A stretch of DNA of 64,000 bases from Zingiber officinale (GCF_018446385.1 NC_055996.1:52002365-52066364), one strand, 5' to 3'; counted from the stretch's first letter, positions 44,959 to 57,634 are shown. Notes: generated by a model not told the origin, from the sequence alone. Numbers and translations: made by a program.

Positions 44959-45240
44959 ATATATATAAAAGGGTAGGGCGCCTCCTGGAGGCGCCTCCCA
45001 TAACTGGAAGGTGCCTCAAAGAGCGGCGGGAAAATTCCCGCCGCATCACCTTAAGGCGCCTCGGATCAATCCGAGGCGCCTCCTAAACCTACTCAAGGCG
45101 CCTTAAACACGCTTAAGGCGCCTTCAGTTTCCAGCATTAGAAAACGAACAGAATCCTTCTGTTCGTTTTTCTGCCGACGCCGAGCATAACCTCCGCGTGT
45201 AGATTCGAGCAACCAAGGCGCCTTCATCCCATTTAATCTT
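44959..45240 (+). promoter_or_regulatory. Possible internal promoter: TATA-like box and aaggcgcctt palindromes
   Basis: tatatatataaaaggg at about 44959-44974 is followed within 10 bp by gggcgcctcctggaggcgcc and further aaggcgcctt words up to about 45240. The same palindromes stand next to the TATA box of the LTR of this element. The pair lies about 290 bp before the ATG of the second ORF at 45257. Use as a promoter is inference. Confidence 0.45.
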
Positions 45241-45256
45241 CCCTCTACACTTGGCA

Positions 45257-46579
45257 ATGCCTCCTAGGTATAATCTCAAGCCTTCCTGTTCATGTTTTCT
45301 ACAATATTTCTGCTTATTTCTGTCAATTTCGTGCAAAATCTTTGAAAATAAGAAGCGCTGACACGTTGACCCTAATCCAGTTAGAATTCCATCAGGAGAT
45401 ATCAGATTTCCCACTATACATCTTAAGGAGACCTTTGCTAACTATGTTTTTGAACCAGTCAAACCTAGATATGTAAATAGGACCTTTTATACCCAGTTTT
45501 GTCAGCCATCTATCCAAATGATAGAGTACTATCAACTGGACCAATTGGTTTACTGCACTGATACAGTAAACCAGGAGTTATGTGCACAGTTTTATCACAA
45601 CCTTGAGAGGGTTGATGATAATATATACTCCACTAGAGTTGCTGGCGTTGACATTGAGCTGACTCCCACCCTGCTACGCACCACCCTAACACTTAGGGCT
45701 TCAGAGTCTACCTTCTTATGCTACCCCAGTAGGGACCTGCCATTTGGCGATCCTTACTCCCACATTACGTTAGATACTATCTACACGTATTTCTTTGGGG
45801 AAGAGAGACCTGCTGGCCTGACTGAGTTTAAGTCAGTCTCTCTTCGGGTTCAAGACTATGTGATGTATAGGGTCCTGACAGCATGTATTTTGCCGATCTC
45901 ATCTCGGGATGTCCCGAAGATGAGACCTTCACACTCCTTTTTCCTGTACGCCTTGTGTCATCGATTTGACATCGATATAGCCTTGCATATGTTTCAGAAC
46001 ATTATCTGTGCATCTGGGACAGTCACCTCCAGGACAGTACACATGCCCTACTGTCATATTCTGATACACTTCTTTTCGAGTATAGAGGGTATAGATGTGA
46101 CCAGGGGAACAGTCATTCCCCTCACTATATATGACGAGCTAGGATCCCGTAGTTGTAGACTAGTCGGTGCTGATATCACAGCTGATGGATTTCTAGCCTG
46201 GACAGGACGCCCATAGCCAGCAGCTGCCCCTATCGCTCCAGCAGCCGAGGATATACCAGGTGAGGGAGAGGAGTGGGCTGATTTCTTAGCCGAGGCTCTT
46301 TTCTCAGATCCCTCCCCATCTGCCAGACCTTCCACCTCAGCTGGACCTTCGACATCTACATCACTCTCCGTCGAGGACAGACTTGCTCGACTCGAGGTCG
46401 AGTCCATTCAGACACGACGGATAGTTCTCACTATTCGATCTGAGATGGCCGCTGGATTTACATCTCTTCATGATGAGATACGACGTTTGGGTCAGCCAAC
46501 ACCCGAGCATCCCCATGCACCACCTTTCACTGATGACCCTCCAGTTGATGCTCCTCACATGGATGATCCAGCTATTTGA
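45257..46579 (+). pseudogene. Extra ORF of the young copia element (plant transposon-protein-like)
   Basis: One frame of 440 codons from atgcctcctagg at 45257 to tga at 46577. Two internal stops break it: tga at 45359 and tag at 46214, both one C-to-T step from Arg and Gln codons. The core (45362-46213) reads HVDPNPVRIPSGDIRFPTIH, TRVAGVDIELTPTLLRTTLT and MPYCHILIHFFSSIEGIDVT. Its layout resembles the "putative plant transposon protein" family (PF20167-like) that occurs beside gag-only elements, which I state as recollection, not a search result. The tail is Pro/Ser/Ala-rich and ends in a coiled coil (VEDRLARLEVESIQTRRIVL). No catalytic motif was recognised. Confidence 0.6.
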
Positions 46580-47517
46580 CATGACTATTTTATACATTGT
46601 ACTATGAGCACCTGCACTACCTATTCATTTTGTTAGACTTCCTTCAAGGGTTATGTACTTACTTACATGTTTAGTCAATTTCACACATTCTAAGTTTACT
46701 TGTCATTTTTCAAAATTTAGGAAAAATAATTTTTCTAAATTTTCTTAGATTTTTCAAAATTTTGGAAATAGCCTAGGCTTTCCCCCCTAGAAATCATGTT
46801 CCCCTAGAATTAAGCCAGAGCATCTCACAAGCACCTAGGTATACCTTGATTGTGATTGAAAAACATAGAACGGCGTGAGATGCATAGGGTATAGCCTGGA
46901 CTCAAGAATGCTTATATCTGTGCATCAATATGAGTCTGGGAGTTAAATACGCAATATACATTAATCAAGTTAAGCCCTCCAGCTCTAGTCAAGTCTATCT
47001 AGACCAAAGTAACTTAACTTGACTAACCAAGTGAAAGCTACTATCCTGTAGACAATCAGCAAGTAACTAAAGGTTAGACAGTTGATAAAGGATACTCAAT
47101 TTTTTAGTTAAGAATGTTTTGAACTTCAGGGCTCTGATACCTAGTAAGTTAACTGATTATAACTCATGCTTGGACTTAAGAGCCAACTGAATTTGAACCT
47201 AAACCAAATTTAAAATATTATCCAAACTTAAGTTTACTATCAATACTTCCATCTATGCAACATTACAATCTTAATATTCACATCCTTACTGAGCCTAACT
47301 AACTTTAAAATCTATCTTTGCACTTAACTAAGAAATATCTAGTCTATTGTTTTTTTGATATATGGCAAAGGGGGACAGTGTAAAATTCAACAGTTAAGGG
47401 GGAGCATAGAGTTTTAGCAAAATTTGTAATTAGCAAATTTGCCTGTATTAAATGGTGATTTATTTTCTGGATTACTTAACTTTGAATTTGAGTTGCCATA
47501 ATAAAAAAGGGGGAGAT
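46580..47517. other. 3' non-coding region and polypurine tract of the young copia element
   Basis: No gene. It ends with aaaaaagggggagat at about 47505-47517, the plus-strand primer just before the LTR. Confidence 0.6.
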
Positions 47518-48785
47518 TGTTGGTGCGGGAAGCATCCGACGATCGAACTCATGTTTTGATAATGGCAAAGAATTCAAAGTTAAGATGTTTTATATTCTAA
47601 CAAGTCTACTTGAGGATTTCAGGAAAGTCCTAACTGCGGTTAGGCAAAGGAATAAAACCCTAGGGGGTGGTAACCCTAGGTCATAGGGGGTGGTAACCCT
47701 ATGCGAAAAGTCTTGACAGGTCGATGACTTCAGGCAAAAAGTCCTAGGGGGTGGTAACCCTAGGTGGAAAGTCCTGGTGTCGCGAGCCAGGTGAAAGACT
47801 GGACTAGCCGGGAAGCGGATGTCCAGCAGAAAGTCCGGAAGTATCGAGTGCTGAGCAAAAGTCCAGTCGATCTGGAGGATCGTACTGGCAACAGGTAAAT
47901 CTCCTGAGTGGAGTAGGTGAGGACGCGTTCCTCGTAGAGGGAACAGTAGGCGTCGGGTCGACCTAGGGTTTCCGGTTGGAAATCCGAAGTCAGACCCGAA
48001 CAGTCCGGAGACTGTCTTAAATATTCTTTATTATCCATGATGTTATTTTGTGCTAACTTTGTGTTGCAGGATGTTGTTTGGGACTAACATATCTTGCAGG
48101 TACAAAATAACGATGATTTTCCTCGGATGAATAGTGTCCGAGGCGCCTCCATGGGGCTTGGAGGCGCCTCAGGTTCAAAATCCTGAGCTGGCACGAGGAG
48201 CAGGCTTAAGGCGCCTCGGAGGGGTTTAAGGCGCCTTAGACAGCTTGGAGGCTCCTTGAATGGGTTTAAGGCGCCTTTAGGTCGCGGTAGTCAAAAGATT
48301 ATCCCAGCGAGCAAATCGGGATAAAATTCAGGTTTAAGGCGCCTTGGAGCTTGTTTAAGGCACCTTGAACACTGTTTATAAAGGGGGTTCGACCAGCAGC
48401 TCAAACTAACATGTTCCAAGTCTTCTTTACTCAACGTGCTACTCCGAAAGACTCCCGGAAGTGCTACTACAAGTCTCCGGCGACCCAGAGCTCCGAGATT
48501 TCTCGTTTTCGTCATCGGTATAGATTTCTTTTATCGCATCTCTTGTAATACTTAGTTTGTAATAATTGAGCTTATAGTTGTTGCCCACCGGAAGCGATCA
48601 AGGATCGCGGGCCTTCGAGTAGGAGTCGCCTTAGGTTCCGAACGAAGTAAAATCGACCTGTGTTCTTGTGTGCTTGCTTATTTTTTCCGCTGCTTTAATT
48701 ACTCTAATGCTGTTTTCGATTCCGATACCTAAGATTTAGCCACGAGCGCTATTCACCCCCCCTCTAGCGTGATCTCGATCCAACA
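47518..48785 (+). repeat. 3' LTR of the young copia element
   Basis: 1268 bp, the same length as the 5' LTR. The palindrome array is at 48145-48370 and the TATA box near 48376. Several differences from the 5' LTR restore or destroy palindrome symmetry (aggcgcctc against aggtgcctc), nearly all C/T or G/A. Confidence 0.92.
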
Positions 48786-48790
48786 TTATT

Positions 48791-49704
48791 ATGCCTGCTT
48801 TGGCTGCTGCTGTTTACTTATGTCATTATTGCTTACTTATGCTGATGTGGTATATTTATGTTGTCATTGCTTTTTGCTGTTGTTCACTTATGCTGATATG
48901 CTGTCTTATGTTGAGATATGCTAATGTTGTAGGTGGTTAAACCTTGGTTTATTAATTGGAAATGTTTATATACCTTACACGTTACCTCTGTAGTTATGAG
49001 AAGTACTGTAGCTGATTAGTACCATTTCTGACTTTCTATATCTAGCTTAGGATATGGTTCCTGGTATGAACCTTTATCGTGGTTTTTTTTTTTTTGTATC
49101 TGCTATTCTCTTATGAGACTGTATTCCTTTTGGGTATTCTCTATTGGTTGATTATGTTCATGCACTATCTTTTCTATACCCGCTGAGTTTCAATACTCAC
49201 CACCTCACAAATTTGTTTCCTTTCGCCAGGTAACAGATAGATGAGTCAGGGATGCTTGGAGAGTCTCGGCTGCCGATCCCTCGTCACACTCGAGGATCGT
49301 TTTATTTTTGGGTTTTGTCACTGTTTGGGTGGTATATTAATTTTGCGTATTTTGCTTTTGAACAAGTCACTGTGGATTTTTGGAGTCTAGTTTGGTAGTT
49401 GCAAGTATTTTGTTAGTGTCGTTGTTGGTCTTACGTTCGTATTATTTTGTGTTTTCCGCTGCATTTATTGTGTTCCAACCGTGTGGGCTGTTATCATTTT
49501 GCGTGGTTGTGTGTCATTTCATTCTTGTCCAGCCGGGTAGGCAGAGTATATTTAATTACGTGGTTATGTTGTTTCTATTGTGTATATATTCCAGCCGTAT
49601 GTGGCTGTGTATACTTTGTATGTAGTAATGTTTCAGATTGTCACCCATACAGGGGAGATGCTGCCGAAATTTCTTCGGACAGGAACTCCTTTGGGGGCGT
49701 GACA
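48791..49704 (+). repeat. 5' LTR of the long-LTR element, second part
   Basis: It continues the LTR after the copia insertion (atgcctgctttggctgctgc) and ends ggggcgtgaca at 49704. It matches 52635-53548. Confidence 0.88.
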
Positions 49705-50757
49705 ATTTTATGGTATCAGAGCCAAGTTGCGATGCCTATTTTTATGTGTCAGATTCTACGATTTGTTTCTAGTATTTTGGATTTTTTAGTTGATCTGATA
49801 CCAATTTTATGGTATCAGAGCAGTTTCGATCTTGTTTTGATTTATGATTTTTCGAATTGATTCCATGTTCTGGGTTTTATTTCTTTGAGATTTCGATTTG
49901 GCTTCGATTCCTCAATGTAACTTTTGAGTTTTGGAACCAGGCAGCGGCAGGACATCTCCAAGCTATAGGAGGTATGTTTGTAAATTATTATCATACATAT
50001 TTATTAGTACTTGGGTGGTTGTTTATACCATATGTACTTGTTTAGTTGTTTGTACCATGTGTTTATACCATGTATCATTTGTGATGTGTTAGTCATTGGT
50101 TAGATGAGATATAGTGATATGTTATCTTTTGATGATCTATTAGTGGATATTAGACTTGATGGTCTATTATTTAGTCTTTGATGTTGATAGTAACTTAAAG
50201 AGTATAAAGACTTGATATTTGTGGAGTTGGTGATTTTAGTTGAAGGTGAGATTACAAACTTTGTGCCAGTGATCTTATGTTTGGGTATGTTTGTTGTACG
50301 GACATGAGGAGTCCTTGATATTGCTATTTAGGTTGACAGTGCCCTAGATATTTTTATGGACCCGATGTATAGAGTATCGGTTTACTTGCGTTGGTTTGGT
50401 TAGTAGAGGACTGATTTACTCTTATTAGCTTGATCAGTAGGAGACCAACGTACTCTTTCATAGGTCTAAGGCTCCCTATATATATATCAATTATGGAAAG
50501 GGAAAATGCAGAGGATGATATTGTAAACTTTGAAGTCTGATTCACTGTGTGTCAACAAGTGAAGGCAGAATATCAGAGTGGCGCAGTGGAAGCAAGATGA
50601 GTCCATAACCCACAGAAGCATCCTTTTCGGTTAAGGATTTGATCATGACACTATGATGGATTAGTATTTGGGTGTGTTATTTGGTTGTTATCCTTAGATG
50701 AGGATCCCTGAGTTAAGTAGTAAATTTGGGGACCAAATTTTTATTAGTGGGGGAGAA
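49705..50757 (+). other. Internal region of the long-LTR element, with duplicated primer-binding site
   Basis: A 1053-bp non-coding region. The word attttatggtatcagagc occurs twice, at about 49706-49722 and 49806-49822, so two candidate primer-binding sites lie 100 bp apart. The first is in the normal place after the LTR. The region ends with a purine tract (gtgggggagaa). Confidence 0.75.
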
Positions 50758-53548
50758 TGTAATACAACAAAAAATATAGATAAATATGTAAATAATTAAA
50801 ATTTAACATAAATAGACTATTTTAAGGAAAAGAAATATATTTTAGTGGATAATCTATCCGAAATTAATATGATATGCATTTATAGAATTTATTAGAATTT
50901 TTATGGATTTTATAGAAATTATTTTAGTTTTTATGGGGGTAAAAGAAAAGCCTGTTTAAAATATCCATTTAAACGAGGAGTTGATTGATTATAAGGTTAG
51001 GTTTTTCTTTATTAAACCCTAAGTTGAGAAAAAAAGGGAATTATTATCGTCGCTTCCTCCTCGCGACGCACACGGCGCTGTGCGCTTGACGGCGCCCGAC
51101 CACCATCGCGTTTCCTGCCATTCGCCGAAGAACCCATCCTCCAGCCATTGAGAGCAGCAGCCGCGATCACCTGTGCGATCGTTGTGCCTCCGCGTGACTG
51201 CCTCCTCCGCGTCTCCTTTGTTCCTGGTGCTGACCTCCCATCTGCCGTCGTGCGACTACGCTGCCATCGTCGACGACGCTGTGCGATGACACCCCTGCTG
51301 CACATTTCGGTGGGCTGCCGCAGCCTCGAGCCACTGTGTCGCCTTCCATTTGCCACCACACCGCAGCTTGTTATAGCCATCGTCCTGCTCATCGGATGCC
51401 ATCGTCGGACTTCGCCAGCCCCTGTTCTGCCCATAGCAGTACATGTGCGCCTGACCGCCGACACCACTCCTTAGCCACGCTATCGGCTGACGTAGGCGTT
51501 GCGTCTGTTCCTTTGCTGACCGGCGACCACTGTTGTTCCTACCCCGTCACCAACGCGAGTAGCCCCATAGCCCCGTCGGTCTTCCCTGTCCTCGTCGAGG
51601 ACGCCGCCAACCACAACTGCTCACTCGAGCTTTTGCCAACTGTAATGGATGTCGGCACTGTGTGTCGCCTCGCTGCCGAGGAAGAAGAAGTAGCTAATGA
51701 GGTATCAAGTTTATTATTTCATGTTAGGTTACGGTAAGTGTCTTAACTCAACTAATCTATGAATTGATTAGTAATTTTGATTACAGAATAGTACTTGATT
51801 CGTTAATTGGGTTAATCGATTGTGATAGATAAGTTATTTAATTGATTAATTAATAGATTGATTTAATTAATCAATAGATAGAGGAATAAATTAATAAGTT
51901 GATTAATTAATCAATAGGGTTTAATTATTGATTAATAGATTCTTAAATTTCCTATATCATATAATTATAGGATTTGAGCTCGATGCGATTTCACGGACTA
52001 GAAGATGATTTGGACACGATATACGTATAAAGGCGGGTACTTCTTGCTTTATTTTCTTTTAGTACTTTGACCTTAGTGCATGAATTATTTTGGGATAGGG
52101 ACTGTTTACCTTGACTCCACTCTTACTTTCCTGCGCTTGATACTTCCACGCAATCTTTGAGAAATTCGTTCCATATCTATACAGTCTCTTGTTATTGTCC
52201 ATGATCAGTAGCAGATAATAGATACCATGTTTGTATGTTTTGACTGTTGCTTATTATGTACGATATTGAGCATGCTGGCTTCATGTAGCATACTCGTTTC
52301 TGCTTATATATATATGATGACTGTTGCATTGTTCGCATCATGTCATTGCATGCATGCCGCATCCTCGGCCACTCGAGGGAGTGGTAGCTGGAGTTGATGT
52401 CGCTTGTCCTGTCGTGCCGCACTCGGCCACTCGTGTGAGTGGTAGCTGGAGTACGAGCAGCAGGGACCCCCTTCGCTGTGTAGCTAGTTAGCTACTCAGC
52501 ACCTGTCCATCCGGTCACTCGTGGGAGTGGCGGCCTTTGGGTGGTACAGTTGTCATTGATCCGGCCTCTCGACCATACAGGGGTCATGGTGTAGAGAGGT
52601 GGGCGGGATGACCATCCATGCATACGCTGTTATTATGCCTGATTTGGCTGCTGCTGTTTACTTATGTTATTATTGCTTTCTTATGCCGATGTGGTATATT
52701 TATGTTGTCGTTGCTTTTTGCTGTTGTTCACTTATGCTGATATGCTGTCTTATGTTGAGATATGCTCACGTTGTAGGAGGTTAAACCTTGGTTTATTAAT
52801 TGGAAATGTTTATATACCTTACACGTTACCTCTGTAGTTATGAGAAGTACTGTAATAGATTAGTACCATTTCTGACTTTCTATATCTAGCTTAGGATATG
52901 GTTCCAGGTATGAACCTTTATCGTGGTTTTATTTTTTTTGTATCTGCTATTCTCTTATGAGACTGTATTCCTTTTGGGTATTCTCTATTGGTTGATTATG
53001 TTCATGCACTATCTTTTCTATACCCGCTGAGTTCCAATACTCACCACCTCGCAAATTTGTTTCCTTTCGCCAGGTAACAGATAGATGAGTCAAGGATGCT
53101 TGGAGAGTCTCGGCTGCCGGTCCCTCGTCAAACTCGAGGATCGTTTTATTTTTGGGTTTTGTCACTGTTTGGGTGGTATATTAATTTTGCGTATTTTGCT
53201 TTTGAACAAGTCACTGTGGATTTTTGGAGTCTAGTTTGGTGGTTGCAAGTATTTTGTTAGCGCCGTTGTTGATCTTACATTCGTATTATTTTGTGTTTTC
53301 CGCTGCATTTATTGTGTTCTAGCCGTGTGGGCTGTTATCATTTTGTGTGGTTGTGTGTCATTTCATTCTTGTCCAGCCGGGTAGGCTGAGTATATTAAAT
53401 TGCGTGGTTATGTTGTTTCTATTGTGTATATATTCCAGCCGTATGTGGCTATGTATACTTTGTATGTAGTAATGTTTCAGATTGTCACCCGTACAGGGGA
53501 GATGCTGCCGAAATTTCTTCGGACAGGGACTCCTTTGGGGGCGTGACA
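50758..53548 (+). repeat. 3' LTR of the long-LTR element (keeps the empty copia site)
   Basis: 2791 bp. It is uninterrupted at gctgttattatgcc (about 52629), the exact site where the young copia element entered the sister LTR. The length equals the two 5' LTR parts together. Confidence 0.9.
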
Positions 53549-54322
53549 GTGTGCCTCCTTCTGCTTGACAGGAGATGCACGTATGTGGTTGGAGAGAATT
53601 AGAGTGAAGCGCCCAGTGGACCAGATGACATGGGCTAACTTCGAGAAAGATTTCTTTGAGGAGTTCTTTCACATGCGGGTCACAAATCGCCACTACGACG
53701 AGTTCACTGAGTTTCGTCAGGGCAACCTATCAGTTGAGGAAGCCGTGAAGAAATTCAATAGACTGGCTCGTCTATGCCCCGAACTAGTCAGCACAGAAAA
53801 AGAACGAGTTCGGTTGATGCTCAAAATGCTAAGGCCGGAAATAGCAATGAACGTGGCTAGCGGCATTCATAGGTCGCAAACCACCGAAGAACTAGTCAGC
53901 AGTGCTCTGACCACCGAGCACTACCAGAACAATATCAAGCAGCAGAAGCAAGTTCTCTCAGAGTCCAAAGGATAAGGAGGCGCAGGTACTCAAAAACAAC
54001 AAGGCCACAGCTCTAACTGGAAAGGGAACTCCAGCAACAAACGCAAACCAGGGAGTTACCCAAAGGGAGGACCAGCCAGCAAACAGCCTAGTTATCCCAA
54101 ATGTGCTACTTGTGGGAAATTTCACCCAGGAGTTTGTCGCAAGGGCGCACGAGGATATTTTGAATGTGGACAAGAAGGGAATATGACTAAGCAATGCCCG
54201 AATAAGACAAGTCTTCCTCAAAACCGATACAGTATGGAGGCCAGCTAGCACAGCTATATCATATGTAGGCCGTTTTAGATGGTCCACACATCAGCCAGGG
54301 CAGACTAGAAGCCCCTCCAGCT
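53549..54322 (+). pseudogene. Gypsy gag, C-terminal part, with stops
   Basis: It resumes the frame of 37781-38195: CLTGDARMWLERIRVKRPVD, then FFHMRVTNRHYDEFTEFRQG and PEIAMNVASGIHRSQTTEEL, all typical of gypsy Gag. The frame stops at taa 53973-53975. The same frame then continues to a nucleocapsid with CATCGKFHPGVC and a second knuckle where YFECGQEGNMTKQC replaces the expected Cys and His (Tyr and Asn instead). A one-base shift near 54230 and a tag near 54262 separate it from pol. The visible stops fit C-to-T changes of Gln codons. Confidence 0.8.
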
Positions 54323-57300
54323 ATGACGAATGCAAGGATCTACTCCTTAACCAGAGAAGACGTAGCGAATGCCTCGACAGTTGTTACAGGTCAGATTAGT
54401 ATTTTACAGCAATGTACAACTATCTTATTCGATACTGGGGCAACCCATTCTTATATATCCAGGACGTTTTCCGAAAAGTTAGCGATACCCCCAGAGGTAT
54501 TCCGTGGTCAGTTTTTGACAACACTACCTTCAGGAGAAATTATGACATCCACGCACTGGCTTAGAGCAGTGCCAGTCATTATAGCAGACAGAGAACTCTT
54601 TTGTGATCTGATAGTGCTAGATATGACTGATTACGATGTCATATTTGGAATGGACTTCCTAATCAGATACAGTGCCTCTATCGAGTGTCGTAAACAGAAA
54701 GTCATATTCCAACCTGAAGCAGGAGTACAATTTGAGTATAATGGAGAACCAAAGAGAAAAGCGAAATTTATCTCAGCTCTGAAAGCACAGAAATTGTTGG
54801 ATTCAGGATGTACGGGATTTTTAGCGCATGTAGTCAATGCCAGTCAGGACAAGGACCAACATCTAGCAGAGGTCCGAGTCGTATGTGACTACCCAGCAGT
54901 CTTCCCTGAAGAGTTACCAGGCCTAGCACCAGACAGGGAGATTGAATTTGAGATAGAGCTCATTCCCGGTACAAATCCTATCTCCAAAGCACCGTACCGC
55001 ATGGCTTCAGCAAAACTGAAGGAACTTCAGGAGCAATTACAGGAGCTGTTTGACAAAGGTTTCATACACCCTAGTCACTCACCATGGGGAGCGCCTGTAT
55101 TGTTCGTGAAGAAGAAGGACGGGAGCATGCGCCTATGCATAGACTGTCGGGCACTGAACCAAGTCACCATCAAGAATAGGTATCCTCTTCCCAGAATAGA
55201 TGACATGTTCGATCAGCTAAAGGGAGCAGCAGTGTTCTCTAAGATAGACCTCAGATCAGGTTATCATCAGGTGAAAGTTAAAGAAGGGGATATACCCAAG
55301 ACAACATCCAGGACTAGATACGGACACTACGAGTTCGTAGTCATGCCCTTTGGCGTGACAAATGCTCCAGCTACTTTCATGGACCTCATGAATAGAGTAT
55401 TCAGGGACTACCTAGATAGATTTGTTATTGTGTTTATCGATGACATTCTTATCTATTCAGGAACTAAGGAAGAACACGCAGAACACCTGAGAATAGTATT
55501 GCAGACCCTTCAGCAGAACCAGCTGTACGCCAAGTTCACGAAATGTGAATTTTGGTTAGATCAGGTGTCCTTCCTGGGTCACATCATCTCAAAGGATGGT
55601 ATCATAGTAGACCCCAGTAAAATAGAAGCTGTGAGTAATTGGAAAAGACCCAAGAATGACAGTGAGATCAGGAGCTTTTTGGGATTAGCAGGTTATTACA
55701 GAAAGTTTGTAGAGGATTTCTCCAGAATAGCCTCCCCACTGACAGCTCTTACCAGAAAGAACAGAAAATTTCAGTGGACAGAGGACTGTGAGAATAGCTT
55801 CAGCAAGTTAAAGAGGAGATTGATCAGTGCTCCCATTTTGACTCTACCAGCCAACACCGACAGCTTTGATATTTACAGTGATGCCTCTAAGTTGGGACTA
55901 GGAGCAGTACTGATGCAAGAAGGTAAGGTGATCACCTATGCCTCTAGACAACTCAAGGAATATGAGAAGAATTACCCTACTCATGACCTTGAGCTTGCAG
56001 CAGTGGTGTTCGCCCTTAAAATTTGGAGACACTACTTGTATGGAGCTCAGTGCAGAGTGTATACAGATCATCAGAGTCTGAAGTACTTCTTCACTCAGAA
56101 GGATCTGAATATGCGACAGCGTAGATGGCTTGAGCTGGTCAAAGATTATGACATAGATATCCTCTACCATCCAGGAAAAGCCAATAAGGTGGCAGACGCA
56201 CTTAGCAGGAAGTCCGATGCTACCTTACTATCCCTAGCAGCCATGTCACCGCCCCTACAGAAAGAGATCACAGATTTTGGTCTCGAACTTATAGTGGGAC
56301 AGCTCTCTACTATGACATTAGTATCTAACCTGCTTGGTGAGATTCAGACAGCTCAGGAGCAGGATCCTGAAATTCAGAAAACCAAGCAAGGGTTAGCAGA
56401 ATCAGAAGGTGGAGAATTCAGAGTGTCCGATAGTGGGGTATTATACTTCGGTGACAGACTCTGTGTTCCAGATCAGGAGGAACTAAAGAGGAAGATTTTA
56501 TATGAGGCTCACAGGACTCCTTATGCGATGCATCCAGGTTCCACCAAGATGTACCAGGACTTGAAGAAACGTTTTTGGTGGCCCGGGATGAAAAGAGACA
56601 TCGCTAGATATGTTAGCACCTGTCTGACCTGTCAGAGGGTCAAGGCAGAACATCAGAGACCAGGAGGAGTTCTGCAGCCTATTCAGATCCCAGAATGGAA
56701 GTGGGAAGACATTTCTATGGATTTCATAGTGGGCTTACCCAGAATCACGAATGGTTTTGATACCATCTGGGTAATAGTCGACAGATTGACTAAATCAGCC
56801 CACTTCTTAGCTATCAAGATATCCTACTCCATGGAACAGCTAGCTCAGTTGTATCTCAAGGAGATCGTTAGACTGCATGGAGTTCCACGGACCATTATTT
56901 CAGACAGGGATAGTAGATTCACATCACACTTCTGGGAGTGTGTACAGTCAGCATTGGGCACTAAGTTGAAATTTAGCACAGCTTTCCATCCTCAGACAGA
57001 TGGTCAGACGGAGCGAGTAAATCAGGTACTCGAAGATATGCTCCGCGCATGTGCCCTAGACTTCAAAGGAAGTTGGTGCAAATATCTGAGTTTAGCAGAA
57101 TTTGCATACAACAATAGCTATCAGGCCACTATCGGTATGGCACCTTACGAGGCTCTCTATGGGCAGAGGTGTAGATCTCCAATCTGCTGGTATGAAAGTG
57201 GTGAACAGAAAGAACTAGAACTTCAGACAGATCTAGTAGCAGATACCACAGCAGCTATACAGCAGATCCGCCAGAGGATAGAAATAGCTCAGAGCCGCCA

Positions 57301-57634
57301 GAAAAGCTATGCTGATACACGGCGCAGACCCTTAGAGTTTTCAGTTGGGGATTCAGTATTTCTCAAAGTGGCTCCCATGAAGGGAGTAATGTGTTTTGGG
57401 AAGAAGGGAAAACTAAGTCCCAGATATGTGGGACCATACCTTATCACTAGAAGAGTTGGCAAAGTAGCATATGAGCTAGAGCTACCACAGGAGATGTCAG
57501 CCATCCATAATGTATTTCATGTCTCTATGCTGAAGAAGCATATCCCAGATGCCACCCAGGTGATTGAGCCCCAGTCGGTACCAGTCCGCGAAGACCTCAG
57601 CTATGACAGTCGGCCTATTCAGATAATAGACTGA
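54323..57634 (+). CDS. Ty3/gypsy Pol polyprotein (protease, reverse transcriptase, RNase H, integrase)
   Basis: An open frame of 1103 codons, the best-preserved retroelement gene of the window. Protease: active site DTGATHSYI at residues 37-45. Reverse transcriptase, about 215-400: [28 protein letters not shown] and the catalytic FIDD at 371-374. RNase H begins near 516 ([15 protein letters not shown], Asp520) and includes [10 protein letters not shown]. Integrase: a zinc-binding H/C region ([31 protein letters not shown]) followed by the DDE core ([37 protein letters not shown]), and near the end [10 protein letters not shown]. In the living element it is translated with Gag, cut by the protease, and copies RNA into DNA for insertion. 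The ATG at 54323 is only the first Met of the open stretch; the frame extends upstream to the tag near 54262. Because gag is broken, the element cannot act alone. Confidence 0.92.
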   Translation: MTNARIYSLTREDVANASTVVTGQISILQQCTTILFDTGATHSYISRTFSEKLAIPPEVFRGQFLTTLPSGEIMTSTHWLRAVPVIIADRELFCDLIVLDMTDYDVIFGMDFLIRYSASIECRKQKVIFQPEAGVQFEYNGEPKRKAKFISALKAQKLLDSGCTGFLAHVVNASQDKDQHLAEVRVVCDYPAVFPEELPGLAPDREIEFEIELIPGTNPISKAPYRMASAKLKELQEQLQELFDKGFIHPSHSPWGAPVLFVKKKDGSMRLCIDCRALNQVTIKNRYPLPRIDDMFDQLKGAAVFSKIDLRSGYHQVKVKEGDIPKTTSRTRYGHYEFVVMPFGVTNAPATFMDLMNRVFRDYLDRFVIVFIDDILIYSGTKEEHAEHLRIVLQTLQQNQLYAKFTKCEFWLDQVSFLGHIISKDGIIVDPSKIEAVSNWKRPKNDSEIRSFLGLAGYYRKFVEDFSRIASPLTALTRKNRKFQWTEDCENSFSKLKRRLISAPILTLPANTDSFDIYSDASKLGLGAVLMQEGKVITYASRQLKEYEKNYPTHDLELAAVVFALKIWRHYLYGAQCRVYTDHQSLKYFFTQKDLNMRQRRWLELVKDYDIDILYHPGKANKVADALSRKSDATLLSLAAMSPPLQKEITDFGLELIVGQLSTMTLVSNLLGEIQTAQEQDPEIQKTKQGLAESEGGEFRVSDSGVLYFGDRLCVPDQEELKRKILYEAHRTPYAMHPGSTKMYQDLKKRFWWPGMKRDIARYVSTCLTCQRVKAEHQRPGGVLQPIQIPEWKWEDISMDFIVGLPRITNGFDTIWVIVDRLTKSAHFLAIKISYSMEQLAQLYLKEIVRLHGVPRTIISDRDSRFTSHFWECVQSALGTKLKFSTAFHPQTDGQTERVNQVLEDMLRACALDFKGSWCKYLSLAEFAYNNSYQATIGMAPYEALYGQRCRSPICWYESGEQKELELQTDLVADTTAAIQQIRQRIEIAQSRQKSYADTRRRPLEFSVGDSVFLKVAPMKGVMCFGKKGKLSPRYVGPYLITRRVGKVAYELELPQEMSAIHNVFHVSMLKKHIPDATQVIEPQSVPVREDLSYDSRPIQIID

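Larger units (their letters stand above)
40070..48785 (+). mobile_element. Non-autonomous Ty1/copia-type element, young, with an extra ORF
   Basis: Both LTRs (40070-41337 and 47518-48785) are 1268 bp, start tgttggtgcggg and end gatccaaca. The target duplication is ttatt (40065-40069, 48786-48790), and the empty site gctgttattatgcc is seen in the sister LTR at about 52629. Parts in order: primer-binding site at 41340, gag, AT-rich repeat spacer, a TATA-like box with palindromes, a second ORF, purine tract (aaaaaagggggagat), LTR. Protease, integrase and reverse transcriptase are absent. The LTRs differ at a few per cent of sites by eye, mostly transitions, suggesting the youngest insertion of the window. 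Confidence 0.92.
38196..53548 (+). mobile_element. Long-LTR element with a 1-kb internal region and no ORF
   Basis: LTRs of about 2790 bp start tgtaata and end gcgtgaca. The 5' LTR is 38196-40069 plus 48791-49704 (split by a copia element), the internal region is 49705-50757, and the 3' LTR is 50758-53548. It has a primer-binding site and a purine tract (gtgggggagaa) but no coding capacity, so it must be mobilised by other elements. The near-perfect 5-bp target duplication and insertion in a gypsy gag are clear. The superfamily cannot be proved from structure alone. Confidence 0.88.
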
